A stretch of DNA of 64,000 nt from Przewalskia tangutica (taxonomy: Eukaryota > Streptophyta > Magnoliopsida > Solanales > Solanaceae). The position numbers and the translations under genes are program-made. Under the pieces are notes generated by a model. It had not been told where the DNA came from. It searched no databases and was given only the letters and a program-made list of their open reading frames with translations. Positions 58,555-64,000 of this stretch are shown here, piece after piece. Location of the stretch: assembly GCA_029844215.1 (NCBI GenBank), contig CM056718.1, forward strand, positions 87,346,764 to 87,410,763, in the 5' to 3' direction. Position 1 is the stretch's first letter, and every line of letters starts with the position of its first letter.

Positions 58555-60798
58555 TTCTGTTTTGTGAGGCCTGAATGGAAGAAGAAGAGATTAGTGTTTA
58601 TGACCGGTAATCATGGACGGGGAAGAATTGTCAGGTCAGTCTTGGATAACAGGAAATCAAATATCAACGGAAATGAAGCAATTGAGCCTGCAAGGGTTCT
58701 TCTCGAGAGGTTGTTTGCCCAGACCCAGAAATTGGAACAACAGATTGGCAGAAATCCTTATCTTCCTCAGGTCGCTGAGCTGGGACTAAATCTTTGCAAG
58801 CTAGAGTCTGATTTGCAGGATGCTCTTGCAGCCTTGAATAAGAAGGAAGAAGAGATTCAAGATACAGAGAGAAAAGTATTGATGGAGTACAACGAATTAA
58901 ACCGTGCAAAGTTAGAATTGGAGCAACGTGAGGAAGAGATTGCAGCTGCTAGTTCTAGGCAGGAAAAACTGGAAAATGAGCTAAGGCGGGCTAATCTTAC
59001 CTTAGCATCTCAAGCTGCGGAAATTGAAGATCTGAAGTTTCGTCTCAAGGAGAGAAATCAAGATATATCTGCTGCGCAAACAGCCCTAGATTCGAAAGCT
59101 GATGAAATAAATAAGATGAACGATGAGCTGAAGAATAAAAGCGATGAAGCCGCTTACACTGAATCCGAACTCAGAACCAAGGCTGAGCTACTTGATACAG
59201 CAAATGAAGTAGTTCAAAGACAGGAGGTTGAGCTACAAAATCTCCGAAGAGAAATTCTAGAGAAAGAGAAAGAGCTAGAAGTCTTCTCGACGATGCAGAA
59301 AACTGAAGAGGAGAAACTTAAAGTTGTCAAATCCAATTTGGAGAAGCAGGCAATGGATTGGCTCGTAGCAAAGCAAGAAATGAAGAAATTAGAAGAGGAA
59401 ACATCTAAATATGGTGGAGAGGCAAATCGGACCCTTGAGGATTTCAGAAGAGTGAAGAAGCTACTTGCCGATGTAAGGTCTGAGTTAGTCTCATCTCAGA
59501 GAGTTTTGACATCCTCTAAAAAGAAAATGGAAAAGCAGGAAAATCTGTTAGAAGAGCGTCTCCAAGATCTTGAGGAGCAAAGAAGATGTGTTATGTCTTA
59601 CATGACAAGTTTGAAAGAAGCTCAAAATGAGGTAGAGAATGAGAAAGTGAAACTTACGGTTGCTGAGGCTCTAAACAATGAACTTGAAAGGGATTTATCC
59701 ATGGAAAAGGAGCTCATTGAGGAGTTGCAGAATGAATTGAATATTGGGAAGTCTTCTCTGCAAGCAGCTATGAATGAAAAATCTGCTCTCCAAGAGGAGC
59801 TTGACCGTAAGAGCGCAGAGTTTGGAGAAACACAGAATCTTCTTCAGGTAAAAGAGTCAGAGCTAGTAGATGCTAGATTAGAGATTCAGCACTTGAAGTC
59901 TGAGTGTGCTTCTCTTCAGCTGATGTTGGAAGAAAAAGATCAGGAACTTCTGGATTCAAGAGAGACGTTAGATGAACTAAATCAGGAAATAGCTGAGCTG
60001 AGGGTGCTTATGAGTAGTCAAGAAATGCAACTTATTCAGGCAACAAGTATGTTGAAAGAAAAAGAGGAATCCATGCAGATGATGCAACATGAGTTAAATG
60101 ATACAAAAATGAAATATTCAGAAGCTGAGACCGTTGTGGAACAGATAGTAGACCTGACTAACAAATTGGTTGTTTCTGTTAAGGATGACGTGTTGAGCCC
60201 ACTCAGTCACTCTAATGAGTTGTGGTCATCTCAGCTGGTGGAGAAACCAACTGATACTTTTAAGTGGCAAAAGAACCAGCTTGAAAATGAACTCGAGTTA
60301 ACCAGAGAAAGCCTGAGGAGTAGGGAAATGGAAGCTCTTGCAGCACAAAGGGCTCTCAAACTCAAAGAGGAAGAGCTCAAAATGGTTCGTCAAAAATTAG
60401 ATGATAGAGAGGAAGAAATAAATAAAATGAAGGAAATGACTCGGGACGCAGATGACCTGAGGCAACTTCATACTTTTGCACAGGAAAGAATAGGTGAAAA
60501 GAGTACTGGAGATCTGGCAATTGAAAAGCTCCAACTCGAGGTAGCTCAATTAGAAATTGAAGCTGCAACCAGTGCTCTCCGGAAACTCTCTGAACTGAGC
60601 CGTGGCCTTTTGAATAAAGCTAGTTTGACCATGGAGGCTGACTATGATAACAGCCTTTTGTTGGTTGACAGCCTAGAAACTGCAGCAAATGTCAGTAGCA
60701 ATGGTGAATGTCTTGCTGAAGTCTATACAGAAATGGCGCGACTTTCAGCGTTGACTGAGCAGCTAGTGAAAGAAGCTGGTATTTTATGCCCCCAGTAG
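58555..60798 (+). CDS. MRC/PII1-like chloroplast coiled-coil protein, main exon
   Basis: The exon has 747 codons plus TAG at 60796-60798, with no frame break. With the 16-residue first exon the protein would be 763 residues, close to the roughly 780 of Arabidopsis MRC/PII1 (At4g32190). I recognise that protein from memory by EPARVLLERLFAQTQKLE (near residue 60), LLEEKDQELLDSRETLDELN-type repeats, and a conserved C-terminal segment, HTFAQERIGEKSTGDLAIEK, then LEVAQLEIEAATSALRKL. Residues from about 80 to 700 are heptad-rich, with many Glu, Lys and Leu: a long coiled coil with no enzyme motif and no membrane segment. In Arabidopsis the family works in the chloroplast stroma with starch synthase 4 in starting starch granules. 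Reading starts at the acceptor (FCFVRPEWKKKR); the first in-frame GTG at 58564 is not a start. MFP1-type filament proteins are the main alternative. Confidence 0.88.
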   Translation, partial: FCFVRPEWKKKRLVFMTGNHGRGRIVRSVLDNRKSNINGNEAIEPARVLLERLFAQTQKLEQQIGRNPYLPQVAELGLNLCKLESDLQDALAALNKKEEEIQDTERKVLMEYNELNRAKLELEQREEEIAAASSRQEKLENELRRANLTLASQAAEIEDLKFRLKERNQDISAAQTALDSKADEINKMNDELKNKSDEAAYTESELRTKAELLDTANEVVQRQEVELQNLRREILEKEKELEVFSTMQKTEEEKLKVVKSNLEKQAMDWLVAKQEMKKLEEETSKYGGEANRTLEDFRRVKKLLADVRSELVSSQRVLTSSKKKMEKQENLLEERLQDLEEQRRCVMSYMTSLKEAQNEVENEKVKLTVAEALNNELERDLSMEKELIEELQNELNIGKSSLQAAMNEKSALQEELDRKSAEFGETQNLLQVKESELVDARLEIQHLKSECASLQLMLEEKDQELLDSRETLDELNQEIAELRVLMSSQEMQLIQATSMLKEKEESMQMMQHELNDTKMKYSEAETVVEQIVDLTNKLVVSVKDDVLSPLSHSNELWSSQLVEKPTDTFKWQKNQLENELELTRESLRSREMEALAAQRALKLKEEELKMVRQKLDDREEEINKMKEMTRDADDLRQLHTFAQERIGEKSTGDLAIEKLQLEVAQLEIEAATSALRKLSELSRGLLNKASLTMEADYDNSLLLVDSLETAANVSSNGECLAEVYTEMARLSALTEQLVKEAGILCPQ

Positions 60799-61080
60799 AG
60801 TTTAATGAAACTAATGACAATTCTCTATACATGTCTCTAACCATTTGCTTGCTATAATTGCGAATGAGCTTTAGAATATTTATTTGTTGTTTTAGCTCTG
60901 CCTAAATACAAGTTTATAATTGTTTCATTTTTCATTGTGTATGACAGTTGAATTCTGAGAGAACATCTTTTTTATGTTTGATGCTCATTTTGGTAGATTA
61001 ATAATATGGAGAAGTGGATTCACTTTTTTTGTGTGTGTGTTGTGGGGGGGGGGGGGGGGAGGGGAGAGATATCTAAGGAA
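60799..61080 (+). other. 3' untranslated and flanking region of the MRC-like gene
   Basis: This is T-rich sequence with TTTATTTGTTGTTTT near 60880 and AATAATATGG near 60999, either of which could belong to the polyadenylation region. A GT run followed by 16 G residues lies at 61044-61059. No further coding sequence is supported. Confidence 0.45.
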
Positions 61081-61084
61081 ATGC

Positions 61085-61260
61085 CAAATCATGAAAAGCC
61101 ATTTAAGATTAAGTGCATTTGCCAAACACGGAAAAGTGTTTTGTTTCTCGTAAGTAATTCTGAAACTGCTTTAAAATCACAGGATATTTGGCCTATAATT
61201 ATAGAAGTGTTTTTGAGAAACAGAAACAGTTTTCTGTTTGGCCAACATTTATGCAAATTT
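61085..61260. mobile_element. Possible hAT-type MITE fragment
   Basis: The phrases TTTGCCAAACACGGAAAAGTG and, inverted, CTGTTTGGCCAACATTTATG resemble the ends of a common nightshade MITE family. No clean target duplication was found. Confidence 0.3.
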
Positions 61261-61487
61261 ACTAGAATATTCTTTTTAATAGATTTAAAACTATTTAAAA
61301 TATTATTTTCTATCATATATTTCTAAAAATTAGTATATCTTTACAATTTAATTAAAAAAAATTAAAATTATTTAATTGCAACATTTAATCAAAAAATAAT
61401 ATTATATTGTACATAAGAAATGTAACGACAATATGATAGTCAATGACCAAACCTACCCCCACCCTACCCACACCTACCTCCACCCGA

Positions 61488-61911
61488 TCCTCAAATTTTT
61501 ATGTCATATTTTTTTTACTTTTATAAAAAATATGAATTTTTTTCTTCCCCCTTACCCCCAGCTCCCATTGCCATACCCCGTCCTCAAATTTCTATTTCAT
61601 ATTTTTTATTACTTTTATAAAAAATGATTGAAAATATGAATTTTTTTCTTATCCCCCGCCCTACCCCCTACGTTGCCCTACTCCATCCTCAAATTTCTAT
61701 TTCATTTTTTTGTTACTTTTATAAAAAAATTATTAAAAAATATGAATATTTTAAATACCCGCCCCTACCCCCTACCCCCTACCCCCACCCCACCCCATTT
61801 CCCTACACATGCTCAAATTTCTATTTCATATTTTTTGTTACTTTTATAAAAAATAATTAAAAATGTGAATTTTTACCCCGCCCTACCCCACCCACCACCC
61901 CATTGCCCTAC
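61488..61911. repeat. C-rich/AT-rich tandem repeat, 4 units of 93-125 bases
   Basis: Units start at 61488, 61581, 61686 and 61811. Each has CTCAAATTTCTATTTCATAT, then TTACTTTTATAAAAAA, then a run of CCCTACCCC words. The first 50 bases before it (61440-61487) are a partial C-rich end. Confidence 0.85.
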
Positions 61912-62520
61912 TGTTACACCCCGTAATTCCATGGCTACTAAGTGAGAACATGACTATGGAAATAAGTTTTGAATGGTGGAAGGAAATGATTTTTATATTT
62001 TCTTATATGGAATTTTTTTGAGACTAATGTGATGACAAAAATTAATACTAGTAGTAGAATCCTTTCTAGTAGAGTTATGGACTTAGTGCGGATTAATTAA
62101 GTCTTGGTATTATGAAGTGTGGCCATCGAAAATATTGAGAAAAATGACTAAGTGTGAGAGATATTTTATGTGAAGAGAAGACAAGTGGACAAGTGAGGTT
62201 CATGGGTCCCCCTCCACTTGTGCTACATTCACCTATTAAACACAAGTCTTGCAAGACTTTGCTACACAAATATCTTCATCCTTCAAACCCTCATATCTCT
62301 CCCTTGTTCTTGAAGTTTTCGAAAACCATAGAAGTGAAGAACAAGATTAACTTATTTTCCAAGATTAAGTTTCTTAACTAAGTTCTAAGCCAAGTTAACC
62401 TACAAAACAGTGGGTCACTGTTTTGGCCAAGAATATTGTCTTGAAATCCTAATCTTGTTTATGAACTTGTTGGAAGAAAAACATGAAAGCAAGATGGTTA
62501 CAAGTTTGTAGAGGATACGT
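61912..62520 (+). mobile_element. L-family LTR (plus strand), start only
   Basis: It starts TGTTACACCCCGTAATTCCA and matches the minus-strand L LTR near 52740-53040, including CATGGGTCCCCCTCCACTTG and the ATATCTTCATCCTTCAAAC stretch. It is interrupted at 62521 by the M LTR. Confidence 0.75.
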
Positions 62521-64000
62521 TGTCACGACCCGACCCTCAAGCGATCGTGCCCTACAGGCACCTTTCTGTGATACATCGAGAGAATAGCAATGAACATACA
62601 CAACTGATAAAATGCTTAAACATAAAATAGCAACAGGCTAGCCGATAAGGCCACCTTCCGTAAACTATACAAATAAAACAGTACATTTTTTTTCTTTACA
62701 ACCCAAACCACACTGTGACTACTGCACTTAAGAATAACTCAAGTGATGGCGGCCCGCCATACCCCGAATGTACAACAACCGACAATACCGGGGATAAGCC
62801 TCCGAATAAAGGAGCTTCAACAAATAACAGTGATCCTAAGAGCGAGGATCAAGAATCAGACTCTACTGCAGATTTAACGCACTTCAAGGAGGCGATAACA
62901 TGTACCAAATATGTGGCGAAATCGCATCAGAATGAAATCATAAGTCTATAATAAAACTGGAGACAGGTATGATAACTCAATTAACAGTACACAGTGCCTT
63001 ACTAACAATGAGAGTAACTAGGGGTATACGTACAACATAAAAATAGGAAACTCACGATCAAAGCAAAACCATCCGTCCGCAGTACCATTAAGCAATCCTA
63101 CTCCTGAGACTATTTCACCCGCATAGGTCGTGCGGACCCGCATGAGGTATTCCTCGCATAGGTTGTATCCGCCCGCATGGGACTATTTCACCCGCATAAA
63201 CCCATAAGGACTCGCATGAGGTATTCCTCGCATCGTGGGTAGCAAATCCACTAAAGCGGTGGTATAACTATCTTGGGATTTACCCTCAATTATACTCTTA
63301 CCACAGGCGGTGGTATAACTATCTTGGATTTACCTCAGATATACTCTTACCCTGGAGAAGGTGGTATAAATATCTTGGGGATTTACCCCTCAGATATACT
63401 CTTACCCTATCTCAACTGGCCATCATACATAACATAAGCCCTACCGGCTTATCATACATAACATAAGCACTACCGGCTTATCATACAATAAATAAGCAAG
63501 TTAAGAAATCCCCCTAACTTCTTATTAGCCTTATTCATATACACTCTCATTTTAGTTTACTTAAGGCACTAACATGTCATACTAAATCCGGGAGTTTACC
63601 CCAAAGTACTACGTACTTCTATTCTTTTAAAATGACTCATTTTCATATAAAACTTCCAAGATACTAATAACCGTAGTATCAAGTCATAACTACGTTTTAA
63701 GACAAGTCACAATACCTTTTTAGAAAAATACATTTTTGGGCTTCTAAATCAAGTGACTTCTTTCTTTTAAAACCTTAAGCAATTGATGTCTTTAAATCAA
63801 TTTGCCTTTCGTTATTTCAAGTCATTTAACATACTTAAATTACTTAGAGTAAACCACTCTTTTTAACTTCCCATAAAGCTATTATAACAAACTTCCCATA
63901 AAGCCGTTATACTAGCTTTATACATTAGCAACTTACATACTTCTTTATAACCAAGAGACTTAAACTCTCCAACAAAACAAGTATCAATAATACTTTCAAC
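62521..64000 (-). mobile_element. M-family Ty3/Gypsy LTR (minus strand), runs off the window
   Basis: It begins on the plus strand with TGTCACGACCCGACCC, the reverse of the usual TCGTGACA LTR end. It continues through CCCGCCATACCCCGAATGTA, as in the K LTR, and reaches CTTCCCATAAAGC blocks near 63870-63905. The 5' end and any interior lie outside. Confidence 0.75.
63105..63500 (-). repeat. Compound minisatellite in the M LTR
   Basis: Three small arrays follow each other: CCGCATRAGG-type repeats (63118-63240), GGTGGTATAACTATCTTGG three times about 50 bases apart (63257-63400), and ATCATACATAACATAAGC with an ACTACCGGCTT link, two to three times (63421-63500). Confidence 0.75.

Overview
The window is plant nuclear DNA. 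Four things point to a plant, most likely a member of the Solanaceae (genus not determinable): a spliced gene for a chloroplast coiled-coil protein of the MRC/PII1 type, stacked Ty3/Gypsy chromovirus LTR retrotransposons, a Stowaway MITE with TA duplications, and a short non-LTR element with the TTG-rich 3' tail common in nightshade genomes. There is no operon structure, no rRNA or tRNA gene and no CRISPR array.

About 1-53,400 is one retrotransposon nest. I separate the LTR families by LTR sequence and call them H, G, K, E, L, Tat and M. G units (LTR about 3.2 kb, interior only about 1.7 kb, gag only) form two tandem LTR-interior-LTR arrays at 1,255-19,361 and 33,475-45,543. H (2,863-11,875), also essentially gag-only, sits inside a G LTR. 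K lies on the minus strand: its 3' LTR is at 19,362-22,528, its broken interior at 22,529-22,825 and 32,513-33,474, and its 5' LTR at 45,544-48,910. E (22,831-32,507) is a complete chromovirus with gag, protease, RT, RNase H, integrase and a chromodomain-like tail. It is inserted antisense in K with a CTCTC duplication. A Tat/Ogre-like LTR (48,911-51,331, minus) and an L LTR (to 53,396, minus) close the nest.

From 53,397 to 61,911 is an island of about 8.5 kb with the only convincing host gene. It holds a 1-kb fold-back Mutator-like element, a probable Copia LTR, and the MRC/PII1-like gene. That gene has a short transit-peptide exon at 56,504, a 2-kb intron loaded with small transposons, and a long exon at 58,555-60,798. 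A C-rich tandem repeat follows. A plus-strand L LTR and a minus-strand M LTR fill 61,912-64,000.

Two properties of the nest deserve attention. First, copies differ from each other mostly by small indels and swaps at CAG, CTG and CCGG sites, even between the two LTRs of E, while the host gene is clean. I read this as consensus error at CHG-methylated DNA. Many apparent frameshifts in gag and pol may therefore not be real. Second, the LTR families share one layout: a TATA box, a 15-nt dyad with a compensatory change, and a minisatellite whose unit differs from family to family.
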